From contig CM051513.1 in assembly GCA_028015205.1 (NCBI GenBank), positions 49,294,841 through 49,358,840 on the forward strand: 64,000 bases of DNA, read 5' to 3'. This document shows, in pieces, positions 11,815-24,237 of this stretch. Made by a program: the position numbers and the translations under genes. Within the stretch, counting starts at the first letter, position 1; each line of letters starts with the position of its first letter. The notes below the pieces were generated by a model that worked only from the letters and a program-made list of their open reading frames with translations, was not told the origin of the DNA and did not search any database. Source of the DNA: Mytilisepta virgata (taxonomy: Eukaryota > Mollusca > Bivalvia > Mytilida > Mytilidae).

Positions 11815-12500
11815 AGGAATTTAATTTATACAGGGGATGGTTTGATACCACTTTTAGATGCGCAATAAGGTTTTAGAATTTTGATTTCTAAACAAGGCGC
11901 CCACAGGGTCGAATTTCTGAATTCAAACTCGTCTTTCATTTTTCAATCTATGCATTTTGTTTCTATACAGTATTGTCATGCACCATATGCAGATGCGAAA
12001 TAAGGTTTTAGAATTTTTATTTTTTAAAATTGGGGCCCACAGGGGTCGAATATCGAAAAATTGTCGATTTAAGGTTGTGTCGTCAACTCCTCTTTCATTT
12101 TGCTTTTTATGCATTTTGTTTTTACATAGTAGTGTCAGATGCAATTTATAGATGCACAATAAGGTTTAAGAACTATAATTTTCTAAATTTGGGGCCCAAA
12201 TGGGGTCGAATTTCGAATATTGTCAATTTAAGCTTGTGACGTAACGTCCTTTATCATTTTTCAATTTATGCATTTCATATCTATACAGTAGTGTCATGCA
12301 CAATTTGTAGATGTGCAATAAGGTTTTAGACTTTTAATTATCTAAAATTGGGGCCCCCAAGGGTCAGATTTCAAAAATTTCAATTTAAGTGTGTGACAAA
12401 CTTTTTTTCGTTGTAATTGGAGCTATTGATTTAATTTTTTCCTAGGATGATTGAATAACATCTTTAAATGGGCATAAGGATTTATATTTCTGCAATTTGG
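11815..12500. repeat. About 160-bp tandem repeat
   Basis: Units with AATAAGGTTTTA occur at about 11,867, 12,000, 12,159 and 12,319. Each is followed by a GGGGCCCA...GGGTCGAAT segment and a CATTTTTCAATTTATGCATTT-like segment. Units are diverged. A single related fragment occurs near 61,065-61,110. Confidence 0.8.
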
Positions 12501-13050
12501 TAAGTGTCCCAACTAATTGCAGTGGTGCTGGGATCCGACATTCCAGATTTCTAGTTTATATTGCTTCGACCCATATCATTGCAAAAATATAATATCGAAA
12601 GTAAACTGTCAATTAATACTGAGTATGAATAATACAAAAAACACAAAACGCCGATATAAATATATATATATATATATATTTGTTAAAAGTTTTCTCTCTC
12701 AAAAGCCTTGAAGTAATAAGAGAGTTTTCATACTTTCTTGTTTAGGATATCAAGACCTGGGTATATGAATATGCGATTACAAAATTGTTAAATGAATAAA
12801 AACTGAAAATTACTTTAACCAAATAACAGAGCAGTTCGAAAATATAAACGAAAAATATGTCATTAGTTTCAACAGTATTTGTGTCTTTTAAAATTCTTCA
12901 GTTTGATAAAAGTCCAGAGAAATTGTTTTGGTAATACATGTTTATATCAAATTCATTGTGCTGTGAATATTACGTAGTATTAAATTTTTCCTCCAAAATA
13001 TTTCTTTTCATTTTTAAAAACTTTCTTTGTAAAATAAAGATAACTAGTGG
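12500..13050. other. AT-rich sequence with a TA microsatellite
   Basis: There is a (TA)n run at about 12,659-12,681. I see no gene, and the region lies inside an intron of the LU-MAM gene. Confidence 0.4.
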
Positions 13051-13097
13051 ATTTAACGAAAATGCAAATCCGACACAAACCTAAATAGAATACCTAC

Positions 13098-13240
13098 GTA
13101 GAGCTCCACAAAAGCTACCCGTGTTACACAGCGTGCCGCTACAACACCGTTCACACAACGTTTGATCTTCGTCCTCTTGACGCTTCCCAATGACTGAAGG
13201 CGGGTTTGTATATTGTCTGGATGTACTGTTGTCGTCACGT
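13098..13240 (-). CDS. LU-MAM gene: end of first LU domain (partial gene, upstream exons not found)
   Basis: The minus-strand exon lies between AATTAGCAG (acceptor) and CTCTAC|GTAGGT (donor). It is 143 bp, phase 2 in and phase 1 out. It encodes SVIGKRQEDEDQTLCERCC and then SGTLCNTGSFC, the closing half of a Ly6/uPAR domain (CC....LCN). The outgoing phase joins correctly to the LU exon at 10,178, which supports one gene with at least two LU domains and a MAM domain. The first half of this LU domain and the signal peptide must lie at higher coordinates. I could not find them. An independent LU gene is a possible alternative. Confidence 0.68.
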
Positions 13241-13346
13241 CTGCTAATTATAGCCACTGGTGGCATTGTTTGTTTGTTTCCATTTGTTGCTATGATACTT
13301 GCAAGCGCTGCACATTTCTGTAGAAAGTTAATAATATGTATATTTT

Positions 13347-13667
13347 ATCAGGTTTTCTGCAAACGTATATCGTAAAATATCAGCCGCGAGACACAGTGTG
13401 AAGCTTTTTCGGCGAGTGTTCATATTGTCTCGAGTGGCTTATATTTTACAATATCTTTTTGAAGATAAATTTATCGTATTGTCAACTAACAATCTTAATG
13501 GAATTCCTTACTTTTTAATGGCCACCCGCCTATATCCGGATGTTTCAACGTTGAGTCAAACATTATGACGTCGCTGATGTATTCAGGTCAGTTCATATAA
13601 GGGTTGGGTTAACTCTTTACGACGTCACAGTGCCGAATTACGTGATATTCTGAAGGCATCAATGAGA
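13347..13667 (+). repeat. Dispersed repeat family A, copy 1, foldback type
   Basis: The roughly 320-bp segment from TCAGGTTTTCTGCAAACG to TGCCGAATTACG recurs at 19,667-20,000 in the same orientation. Inside, ATCGTAAAATATCAGCCGC is nearly inverted as GGCTTATATTTTACAATAT, giving a foldback. It contains GACGTC and GACGTCAC motifs. It is probably a nonautonomous DNA element. Confidence 0.8.
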
Positions 13668-13707
13668 TATCAGTTTTGTACTCTAGATGATTCATTGTGT
13701 ATAAGAA

Positions 13708-15612
13708 ATTAGAGGCTCTCAAGAGCCTGTATCGCTCACCTGGATTTAAATTTTCACCTTGAGCAGGACTAAAACATATAAAAATTTAAGTGTTGCAGTC
13801 GGTTTAGCTGGTTTTCCTATAGGGTTCTATGTTAAATTATGTTCGGTTGTGGCAGCCATCTTGGTCGACAGTCCAGGTCAATGGATACATTTCTTAAAGA
13901 GAATCATCTAAGGACCATTACTGCTAAGTCTTGTTCCCAATGGCTAAGTGGTTTAAGACAATAGGATTTTAAAATGAATTTTCCAATAGGGTCCTATATG
14001 AAACTAAGTTTGTCTGTTGCGGCCATCGTGGTTAACAATCCAAGTGATCGGACACAATTCTGAAAGAGGACCATCTAATTATAAGGACCAATGCTGCCAA
14101 CTTCAGTTCCAATTGGCTCAGTAGTTTCAGACGAAAATATTTTCGAGTGAATTTCACATAGGGTACAATGTTAAACTAAGTTCGGCTGTGGCGGCCATCT
14201 TCGTTCACAGTCCACGAAATCGGACATATTTCTGAAAAAGGACCTCCCAAGGACCATTGCTGCCAAGTCTTGTTCCAATTGGCCAAGTGATTTCAGACAA
14301 CAAGATTTTTAAATGAATTTTCCCATAGGGCCCTATGTTAAACTAAGTTCGGTTGTGACGGCCATCTTAGTTGACAGTCCGGGTCATCGGACATAATTCT
14401 GAAAGAGGAACATCTAAGGACCATTGCTCTCATGTCTAGTTCTAATTGGCTTAGCGGTTTCAGACAAGACAATTTTTGAGTGAATTCCCCATAGGGTCCT
14501 ATGTTAAACTAAGTTAAGCTGTAGCGGCCATCTTGGTTCATAGTCCGGGTCATCAGATGCATTTCTGAAAGACGACCTCCTAAGGACCGTTGCTGCCAAG
14601 TCTGGTTCCAATTGGTCAAGTGGTTTCAGACAAGAAGATTATTAAATGAATTTTACCATAGGGCCCTATGTTAAATTAAGTTCGGCTCTGGCGGCCATTT
14701 TAGTTGACAGTCCGGGTCATCTGACATAATTCTGAAAGAGGACCATCTAAGGATCATTGCTGCCAATTCTGGTTCCAATTGGTCAAGTGGTTTCAGACAA
14801 GAAGATTTTTCAATGAATTTTCCCATTTGGCCCTATGTTAAACTAGGTTCCTAAAAGAGAACCTTCTAAGGACCAATACTGCCATGTTTGATTACAATTG
14901 GCCTTGTAGTTTCATAGAAGAAGATTTTTAAAATTCATCTCCCCCTTTGTTCTATTTTTAGCAGCCATGTCGGTTGGAAGTCGGGGATGGCGGTTATAAT
15001 TTGGGAAGGGGGCCACCCAACGACCATTCCACAAAAGTTTGGTCCCAATTGGCCCAGTGATTTAAGAGGTGAAGATCATTAAAGGAAACTTTACGCCGGA
15101 CGCTGTCTTTAAAGGGGAAAAACTCCTATGAGGGGTCAATCAATGATTTTGGTCATGTTGACTTACTTTGTTGAACCTTTTTTGCTGTTTACAGTTTGTC
15201 TTTATCTATAATAATATTCAAGATAATAACCTAAACCTGCAAAATTTTCTTAAAATTAATAATTCAGGGGCAATAACCCAACAAAGAGTTGACCGATTCG
15301 GCTGAAATTTTCATGGCACGTAGATCTTGACTTGAACATTTCTACCGCCAAGTCAGTTTTGCTCTAAATACTTTAGTTTTTGAGATATAAGACAAGAACA
15401 GCAGTTTACCCCTATGTTATATTTTTAGCCATGTCGGTCATGTTGGTTGGCAGGCGGGGTCATCGAACACATTTTTTAAACTAGATATTCTAATGATGCT
15501 TGTGGCCAAATTTGTTTCCATTTGGCCCAGTAGTTTCAGAGGAGAATATTGTTGTAAAAGTTAACGGACGGCGACGGACGCCAAGTGATGAGAATAGCTC
15601 ACTTGACACCTA
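13708..15612. repeat. About 168-bp tandem array of the bivalve intron-repeat type
   Basis: It opens with AGAGGCTCTCAAGAGCCTGT and closes with GACGGACGCCAAGTGATGAG. Between these, units of about 168 bp contain CCCATAGGGCCCTATGTTAA, a GCGGCCATCTTGGTTGACAG segment, and TCTGAAAGAGGACC. Seven clear units span about 13,816-14,990, and the rest is degraded. I recall similar arrays with the same ends as common in bivalve introns. A lone fragment lies at 43,295-43,385. Confidence 0.85.
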
Positions 15613-15939
15613 CCGTTTTGTCTTCGCATCCAACATCAAACCACACATTTCCTGAGGCCGTTATATATCGTTTAATAAAACATTGCTGAAATGTAAATTA
15701 TTTTATTATATCTTGATTAAATTCTTTTATCGGTTTTAAAAAAAATCAGGAAGGATCCCTCTCCATTCCCCCGGATCTTGTAATGGATGTGTTGTGAGTA
15801 TCTTTTCAATGTGAAGCATAAGGTATTCATTCAGACCCAGATAATTTTAAGGGAAATAACTCTTGTATATTTGATGTCCGGTATATAGAACAATTTACTT
15901 TATAAAACAATACTGCCTTATGTACAATACCCAAACAGG

Positions 15940-16180
15940 TAGGGGCATCGGTGATCGAGTGGTCTACGTAGTTCCCCGTGACTACTAATGGTCACTAGCT
16001 GTCAACACTGAGGTTGTGAATTCGAATCTCATCTTAATTGACAAATATTGCCAATTTTCCTACCGAGGGTCTGTGGTTCTCTCCGGGTACTCCGGCTTCC
16101 TCCACCAATAAAAACTGGCCTCCGCGAAATAGCCAAATGTGGTAAAAAACGGCGTAAAACCCCAACTAAACAAACAAACC
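15940..16180 (+). repeat. tRNA-headed SINE with internal deletion
   Basis: The head GATCGAGTGGTCTACG and B-box GAATTCGAATCTCA are followed by a deletion of the GGGGTGTGTTCGACTCC part. The rest matches 23,450-23,715 up to the AACAAACAAACC tail. Confidence 0.82.
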
Positions 16181-16619
16181 GAAAAGGTAAAATGTATCTA
16201 TTAATTTTTGTGGGGTAACAAAACGCTCTATCACTCTCTCAAATATGTGTTCTTCATTTTATTTTATTATACTGATTGATTTGTTGATCATTTAATGGCT
16301 CAGCAATGTCATCTTTATGGGCGCAGCCTTATCTCATATAGAGCCTTTCTTAGATTGTATGATAGACTCCGCATGAGAAGATGACATACGAAATAGTATT
16401 ACTCGTTTAGCTATGTCGTAGTGTAGAATGATACCCTCATATAATTAAGTGAAAAATCGGGAGGTTTCCATGAGGTTTATAGATCTGATTCTTACACTAA
16501 TCAGACTGAATCATCTGTAAAAGAGATCCTTTTATGCGATGTCATTAGTTAATATAGAAATGAGTGGTGAAATAAACCAACATAAACCAAAGATAATACA
16601 TTCAGTGTGAGATAACCCG

Positions 16620-16985
16620 TTGACGATTGGTTCACGCGACCTCATCTCCCACTGCACGAGGCCTCATCTTCCACTGCTTTGAGACCAATCAAATAGCGCC
16701 GTTCACAAATGCGCACACATTTTTATTTATCAGGTGTAACGTTATTTAACTTCGTCGACGTTGTCCATTGAATTTACCTAGGTACAGGAAACTAAAAAAT
16801 CGAGTATTTACGGAAGAAATGGGTACTTATACTTAATCAAAAGTGAAGAAATGGAAAACAATCAACTCGTTTTTAAAATGCAGCGTTTTTCCCTCATTTC
16901 GCTGCGCTCCAATCGTGAAAGACGTGAATTTTAAAAATTCTTTGAGGATTTTCGAGTCTTCACTTTGAACTCGTGTAAGATTCTA
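16620..16985. repeat. Dispersed repeat family B
   Basis: The segment shares TTACGGAAGAAAT, AACTCGTTTTTAAAAT with GCAGCG, and TCTTCACTTTGAACTCGTGT with 59,650-59,936. Part of the match there is inverted, which suggests a foldback element. I see no gene. Confidence 0.55.
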
Positions 16986-17431
16986 TTTATTTGTCTATCA
17001 AACTGTATATGTCTGCACATGCATGAATGTAGTGATTTTATTATGAGCGAAAAAGTTTCTATATAAGAGAAGTTAATGGTCTTTTCAGTGGCTATAATTT
17101 TAACCATCTCTGCTATATCAAGATATAGATACTCAAGGGTGGAGTATTTTACTTAGGAAATGGTATTGCGTTGTGCAGTAGTCGAAGTTTCGAATTCTAT
17201 AAAATTAAATTATAATTATTTTTTAATCTGTAGAACAGGTTATACATACGTGTTTAATCGGTGGGATAAAAATACATAATATTTTTAACCACTTTCCGAT
17301 GATTCAATTCCCGCAGTTTTTTTCTGCTGTTATTGAAACGATAAATTAGAGAAGTCCCGAAATGAGGTCTATGTAAACGAACTACATAGCAACGTCATTT
17401 CCTTGAGGTTTTTGTCGAAAATCATACGAGA

Positions 17432-17606
17432 AACAGATTCTCCTTCAATTTAATCGTGAGTTATGGAATTTCTCCACCCTCACTAGTTAAATTTTAGATT
17501 TTAATACGCTCGCAAAAGCTCGCGTGTTGAAAATAGAAAAATTTAACTATCTCGGGTGGAGAAATTCCATAACTCACTTGTACATGAAGGAGAATCTATA
17601 TATAAC
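17432..17606. repeat. Foldback MITE with about 60-bp arms
   Basis: GAGTTATGGAATTTCTCCAC (left) is the reverse complement of GTGGAGAAATTCCATAACTC (right), and the complementarity extends outward to AGATTCTCCTTCA / TGAAGGAGAATCT. Overlapping ORFs on this stretch are by-products. Confidence 0.85.
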
Positions 17607-17609
17607 ATA

Positions 17610-18990
17610 CTACGCTCTATTTATACTTTGTTATTGGTTGTTGTCGCTCTCCTACAAGTTCTACGTATATATATTTACCTCGTGTTCGCCACACGTTGTA
17701 AGTTGGAAGCAATCGCCTGGCTGCACTACACGGGAACAACTTAGACATGTCTGACCTCCGTCTAGAAATTTAAACTAAAATACGTATACAAATTGTTCCA
17801 GGGTAAGGGAACGAAATATTCCACCCAAAATGAAAATGTTATCATTTCCTGGTACAATGATATGTATAAATATTTTGACACAGAGCGAAATAAAAGGATG
17901 TAACTGTCATGAAATTTTCACCAAAAGATTTTGTCTTTCGGACGATCTTTGTAAATATCAATGCTCATGTCCCAGAAGAAAGAGAACTCGTGAAAATGTT
18001 TACAGTAACATGAAATTGTAACACAATATCTAAGTAAGGATGACAATACAATCATTCAGAAGGGACCAAATTAATGCACATCAACTCGTCAAATCATTTC
18101 CCCATTTTTTTTTTTTTTCATTTTAATTTTCCTGTCTTTCTGTTTTCCATTTTTCAAGTATCGTGGTTAAAAAATAGAGCACAAGGGTCATAAAAGTTAT
18201 TTTAAACAGTTTTTTTAACAGAAATATATAAAAGTTGTAATTTGTTCACTGTCAAAATGGGCCAATTCAAAAATGTTAGGGGCTAAGTGAATAACTGTAA
18301 CTCTTAAAGACATTTCGGAGACCTTCATGAGTTAGCAATGGTAGACTTTTCCATAATTCTGATATATTTCCCAGTTATGAGTGTACATTGAATATAAGAA
18401 AGATAATAAAGTTTTAACCGGTGCAACTTTTTAAATTTGACCTCAGGCTATATAAAAATTATTGTGTTCTTAGGCCAATTATCTGTACTAATAAACACTT
18501 TAGATTGATATGTATAATATAAAAAAACTCTCTAAGCTGGAAAAAAGGGAAGGGGGAGGAGGGGGGGGGAGGGGGTGGTGAGGAATGGTCCGTGAATCTC
18601 GGACCCGCTACACTGATATAAGTATTTATCGCCTATGCTTTTAGACGTGGCAATTTTCCTGACTTATTAGAACAGTTCTTGAAAAATCAAATGTTTTGGC
18701 TATATTTGAAACACATGAAACTATAAATAATCTTACCGACTTCATTTTTACTCACAAACAGTAAGAAAGTATCTAAAAAAGAAATATTTGCGTTTTATAT
18801 GCAGTCAAAAACCACTGAGAAATATTGATGTTGTAAATAGAATCTAACTTGTTATTTGCAAATCTTTACTATCAGTTCTATGCTTTATTAATGATGTATT
18901 AATGCACGCATGTTCAATATTCGTGTTAAGGAACAAAAGATATATAGAGCTGTTAACGAGAAATTACTGGCCGCTTATTTCAACACAGAT
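17610..18990. other. No gene seen; G-rich tract at 18,540-18,580
   Basis: AT-rich sequence with a run of four or more G-tracts (GGGGGAGGAGGGGGGGG type) at about 18,548-18,578 that could form a quadruplex. I see no other supported feature. Confidence 0.4.
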
Positions 18991-18996
18991 TTCTTG

Positions 18997-19187
18997 TGAA
19001 GATTCCGGAGCACCTGAGTCTATCCCCGGTTTTTTGGTGGGATCCATGTTGTTCATACGTTTTTAGTTTTTAATTGTAGTGCATGTATTGTTTTGGTCTT
19101 GTCTTCGTTGTTCTCTGGAGTTTGTCAGTTGTAACGATTTTTCTCTCCTTCGAATATCCCTTTGGTATTTCTTGACTTTACATTGTT
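18997..19187 (+). repeat. Dispersed repeat, probable TE 3' end, copy 2
   Basis: It matches 6470-6665 from CCGGAGCACCTGAGTCTA through TTTGGTATTTCTTGACTTTA with only a handful of differences. Confidence 0.75.
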
Positions 19188-19666
19188 GAAGACCTAGCGG
19201 AGACTTAACGTAACAATCAAAGGGTTTCTTTTTTCTTACATTTGGACCGTGTTTCAGTATAGGATGTTAGTGTAAATAATCAAAATATCAGTTGTTTTAA
19301 ACTTCATATCCCATTTTAAATTAAAATTTGGATGTATTGTTGACGATGTAACGAGCTCTGAAAATTTTCCTGTTTTAAGCTGGGTAGATTTTACGTTGTA
19401 AGTATCTTTATTGGATGAAACATGTACCCACGTTGTCAGAAATGATTTTTATTTCTTGCTTGTAAAACATTATAGTTCGATAATTTAAATTGGAGAATAT
19501 TTCATACACACAAAAAAATTTATTATCGTTTTTGCAGTTGTACACAAACATGTGACAAAGGTTTCAGGAGATTAGTTGCAAATTTTTACACACAAAGTAG
19601 AATGAATAATTGGTTGAAGCATCTTTTAAATATTTGGTAACATATACTCCTTGTATAAGTACACAT

Positions 19667-20000
19667 TATCAGGTTTTCTGCAAACGTATATCGTAAAATA
19701 TCAGCCGCGAGACACAATGTGAAGCTTTTTCGGCGAGTGAGCGTAGCGGCTTATATTTTACAATATTTGTTTGAAGAAAACTTGATGATAAATTTATCGT
19801 ATTGTTAACTAGCAATCTTAATGGAATTTCTTACTTTTCAATGGCCATCTGCCTATAACCGGATGTTTTCCTGATATATTCGGGTCAACGTTGGGTCAAA
19901 CATTATGACGTCGCTGATATATTCGGGTCAGCTCATATTAGGGTCGGGTCAACTCTTTACGACGTCACAGTGCCGAAATACGGGAAATAGTGAAGGCCTC
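19667..20000 (+). repeat. Dispersed repeat family A, copy 2
   Basis: This is the second copy of the family at 13,347-13,667. It has the longer GAGCGTAGCGGC junction between the foldback halves, and an extra copy of an ATATTCGGGTCA segment. Confidence 0.8.
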
Positions 20001-20039
20001 AGCAGGTCGATATAGGCATGGGAAAATAGACAATATTGT

Positions 20040-20250
20040 ATGTTTGTTTAGTTGGGGTTTAACGCCGTTTTCAGCACATTTGGCTATTTCGCGGCGGCCA
20101 GTTTCTATTGGTGGAGGAAACCGGAGTACCCGAAGAGAACCACCGACCTTCGGTAGGAAAATTGGCAATCCTTGTCAATTAAGATCGGAGTCGAACACAC
20201 CCCGCACAGGGGAGATTCGAACTCACAACCCCAGCGTTGACAGGCTAGTG
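20040..20250 (-). repeat. SINE, 5' truncated, minus strand
   Basis: It starts TTTGTTTAGTTGGGGTTTAA (tail, reverse strand) and runs through the body to the B-box GAGATTCGAACTCAC, ending near CTAGTGTATT. The A-box part of the tRNA-like head is missing. Confidence 0.85.
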
Positions 20251-21990
20251 TATTAGACAATATGATCATACATCAATGAGGACATGTGTACTTTGATACC
20301 ATTAGATCCGAATGTTCTGATGAGATCACCAGGTTCTTCTCAAGGCTAGGAGACTATCAAGTGTATATTGTGACTGACATGTTTAGAGAATGTTACGATC
20401 TTAGCTAGTTAAACGAAGCTTTTGTAGATTTAGAAAATGAGGAGTGTAATAACAGTTACAGAAGGCTTAATTATCTGTCTCTACTCAATTGTACCTTGGC
20501 AGTCAAAATTGGTTACCCTCTGTGTCCGCCCCCCCCCCCCCCCCCCCCCCACCCAAACCCCCTTCCATCGCATTTCAGGATTCATTTTTATGTTCATGAT
20601 CTGGATATTGGTCATGGGACAAATTAACATAATAATCAACTTACAGAGAATAATGTACAGAGCCGACATAGTTTCGTGTCCCCTTCGTGAACGGAAGAAC
20701 TGATAAGGCAGTCTTTATAACACTGTATACATTGTAAACTCTGATAAAAATAACTTATTAGAGGTATACTATAGTGTCACCTGGTTAAAAATATTGTCTT
20801 ACCTACAATGCGAACATTATTTCAAAATGTTGTACAAAAGGGATGTTGGGTAAATGCCCTTGAGATCATAAAAAAGGCACCAGTGGGCCTTCAAATTATA
20901 TCGCGTATCAAATTTATGATATTTTCTAAAACATTTTGTTAAAAAATATAGATTTTTTTCATGGTACTGGACTTGAATTGGTTCTCAGAAATATACCTTG
21001 AATAACGAACATAAAAAGTTAATTTGTACACAGAAATTTCATGAATATCGAAGCTCTAAATATAATAAAGCGGAAGGGGAAAAAGTTTAAAAAACCGCAC
21101 TGGTATGGAAAGAAATATCCGGCCTATTTGCAATCCTTTTTACCTTATCTTTATTTCATTACTATTCCATTATTTGTCGTTTTGGTTTTTAACATTTTAG
21201 ATATTGAGCACAACTGATGAGTCGTAGATCGATGAAATGTGCACATTTTGTGCATCAAAATTGGTACCGAAAGAAGTTTATTATTAATTTTATGAGAGAA
21301 AAAAATATACTACTGGTACGACGTTCAAGCTTTCTGATTAGTACTAAGCGTTTATATACTGAGGGACGGGAAGAAGCCAAATTACAGAAATTCGCAAAAG
21401 TTGTACATCAATATTTTTTAACATTGTTACTGTGAACAGGTTCCACTCCTTACTCTGAAAGAAGATCTACAGACATCGTTACATCCGATGAAAATGCATG
21501 TGCGAAGTCCTGTGTATGAGTCATTTCATGGTTGACATCCGGGTGATTTGCAGCTTGTTGGCTTGTTCACACCTTACATACTGCTCAGAACTATGTAGAA
21601 TTATATATATATCACCATCATATATTTTCCGGGGTATCGGCGGGGGTTACATACCGATTTTCCAGGGTATCGGCGGGGGTTACATACCGATTTTGTTTTT
21701 AAAGCGTACGTTAAAATCTTGAAATAACATAATTTTTAGAAGTCTATTTTTTAAATCATGTTTAATAAAAATAAAATTTTGATGTATTTAAACATGTCTT
21801 TTAGCTTTCCTCCTTGCACTTTACAAATATGTCGTCTCACGTTAAAAAAAAAAGTTTTCTCAATTTTCTACAGACAGACTCTGAATAGCAGATTATATAA
21901 ATTCCAAACGAGACAAGACCGGAGTATCGGAAGTATATTGATAGTACAAACTAGAATAGTGTGATGTGATCATCACAACTGCACCCACTG
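20250..21990. other. No gene seen; homopolymer C tract and small duplication
   Basis: A 22-base C run lies at 20,529-20,550. A 33-bp direct duplication with GGTATCGGCGGGGGTTACAT lies at about 21,630-21,700. Around 21,205-21,285 an AACTGATGAGTCG segment may be a degraded dispersed repeat. No coding feature is convincing. Confidence 0.4.
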
Positions 21991-22019
21991 CATATATATA
22001 TTGTTGTAGAGAACATAAA

Positions 22020-22640
22020 AATATTTCAAGTGACTGATAGGGCATTGTCAATATACAACTTCCAAATAGACTTGGTTAAAATGGATAAAAATGTAGAATT
22101 GAGATCGCTAACAAGAAGTTGATAGGGGAAAATACTAAGTCAAGGGCAATAACTTCCACAAACATTATCCGATAGCGCTCGTTTTTGAACTTGATCAATG
22201 TATTGCCCATATACACCTTCCACATAAATTTAGATGAAATCCGTTGAGAAATGTAGAATATATAGCGCTAACAAGAAGTTGATACGGAAAATTTAAGTCA
22301 AGGACAGTTACTCCAACAAATATTATCCGATGGCGCTCCTTTTCTAAATTGATCAAGGTATTTCCCATATACACATTCCACATAAATTTATATGAAATCT
22401 ATTCAGAAATGTAGAATGGAGAGCGCTAAGAAGAAGTTGATAGGGAAAAACTAAGTCAAAGGCAGTGACTCCCAAAAAAATTATCCGATAACGCTCTTTT
22501 TCGAACTTAATCAAGATATTGCCCATATACCCCTTCAATATAAATTTAATTAAAATCTGTTGAGAAATGTAGAATCTAGGGCGCTAAAAAAATTGTTGAC
22601 GGACAGACGGACGCAGTGAAAACTATAGGATCCTATGCGG
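22020..22640. repeat. About 160-bp tandem array
   Basis: Four units contain TTGCCCATATACACCTTCCA and a GCTAACAAGAAGTTGATA segment. The array ends in GGACAGACGGACGCAG, the same kind of end as the array at 13.7-15.6 kb. Confidence 0.8.
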
Positions 22641-22734
22641 GACCCTAAATATACGAATTCAACAGAATCTGGTGAAACATGTGTACAATAATTTTTTCCA
22701 GACTTTTGAAATATTCTTTTATCAATATATAAGC

Positions 22735-23165
22735 TAAGCATTTGGTCGGACAGATCGACCCTACCCATAAAACGGTTATACAGATCTTCCAGTAGCACGC
22801 GAGCAAGGTTCACAGATCCAAAGAAATTGTCAGTAAAAATGTGGAATCCTTTGCCAGGTAAGGAAGCATATCGTAGTAATTTAATTACAACATTTGTACC
22901 TTGTTCCTGTAGGTTTTTCTGGTTCATATTTTTGTAAGTATATAGCTTGTAACTGCTTCACAAAGAAACCACAATTTTACACCAAATTTCGCTTTTTTTA
23001 AGGTATATATTGTAAAATTGTTGCATGGCCTTTTGTTCCAACAAGACATTCATCATCAGTCTCTTCGGGACGGTAAAAATCCAGAAATGTGCGATTTATG
23101 AAATCAATAAGGGTTTGTAACCGGGTTTGTTCCTAGACGGTATAGTTCTATTGTCTACAAAATGC
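22735..23165 (-). pseudogene. Decayed piggyBac-type transposase
   Basis: Read on the minus strand and across frames, the segment gives TLIDFINRTFLDFYRPEETD, then GTKGHATILQYIP, KFGVKLWFLCEAVTSYI, FHIFTDNFFGSVNLARVLL and finally RFMGRVDLSDQMLSLY. These are, in order, hallmarks of the DDE domain of piggyBac-like transposases (R...D..YRP, KG....QY.P.KP.K.G.K.W.L, +.DN+F.S..L...L, MG.VD..DQ). Frameshifts and a deletion between LLED and the MG.VD motif make it nonfunctional. It may explain TTAA-flanked elements nearby, although that is inference. Confidence 0.82.
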
Positions 23166-23449
23166 AACAATTTCAAAAACATTTTGAAATCTATTTCTGA
23201 GCATTATGCTCCTAAACCATGGTGTTGATTGGGATACGTATTTTGTGTTCCAGTATTCTGTAATAGACTAGGTAGTTTGACATTCTTATTTTGAAAAAAA
23301 AAAATTTTTGGTGAAGGGCAGAAAGATAACTAAATATCAAAATAATGTGATTTGCGATTATTCACAGAATAACTTAGGGCGGAACATTTTTTTTTATTAA
23401 AAACACTGTATTAATAATTTTTGCAAGGAAACTTTTTTATATATCATGA

Positions 23450-23717
23450 GGGGCCTCGGTGGCCGAGTGGTCTAGGTAGTTCATCATGACAACTAATGAT
23501 CACTAGCCTGTCAACGCTGAGGTTGTGAGTTCGAATCTCACCTGTGGCGGGGTGTGTTCGACTCCGATCTTAATTGACAAGGATTGCCAATTTTCCTACC
23601 GAAGGTCGGTGGTTCTCCCCGGGTACTCCGGCTTCCTCCACCAATAAAAACTGGCCGCCGCGAAATAGCCAAATGTGCTGAAAACGGCGTAAAACCCCAA
23701 CTAAACAAACAAACAAT
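23450..23717 (+). repeat. tRNA-derived SINE, reference full-length copy
   Basis: The tRNA-like head GGCCGAGTGGTCTAGG (A box) and GTGAGTTCGAATCTCACC (B box) is followed by a body with CCGGGTACTCCGGCTTCC and GCCGCCGCGAAATAGCC. The tail is CCCCAACTAAACAAACAAAC. The A and B boxes are the internal RNA polymerase III promoter. It is not a functional tRNA gene, because the acceptor stem is absent and the body is unrelated. Confidence 0.92.
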
Positions 23718-24237
23718 ATATATCATGATAAATTTTATTGAAAAAAATATAAAACAATTATTAAAAAGGAAATAAAAACAAAAATTACTGATCCTTATAC
23801 CAAAAGAATCCTTAATAAACTAAAGGTATGCTTGATATTATATTTTATCTAACTTTATGGTCAAGGCTCATATAATATACTAGAATATTTGTTGTAACCA
23901 TATTCATCATATGCTATTTCATGTTTGCTTAACCGTGACGGGTTAATAAAGTAATTTATAAAAATATAAGCTAATTTATTAAGTTGCATTTTCACATGTC
24001 AAGGTCAAGCAAATTAAACAGAAATAAAAAAAAAAAATATACAGTTAAACATCATGTACAAATCTATAATTTAAATATAAATAGTTTTAAGAAAAGAAGT
24101 TTGAGCTTTGATTAACATGCACATCATTGTTTCAATGCTAACGAGTGTTCTAAAAATGTGCATAAATCCGACAAAAGCATAGTTAATTTTTCTATGGGAG
24201 TAAAATTTAAAAAAACGATCATAGTAATTATTTTAAT

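Noticed and set aside
22195..22538. Two similar small minus-strand ORFs as a duplicated gene pair
   Set aside because: They follow the 160-bp tandem array and repeat because the array does.
23450..23530. A functional tRNA gene
   Set aside because: A and B boxes are present, but the acceptor stem is lacking and the segment continues into a repeated SINE body with a CAAACAAACAA tail found at other loci.
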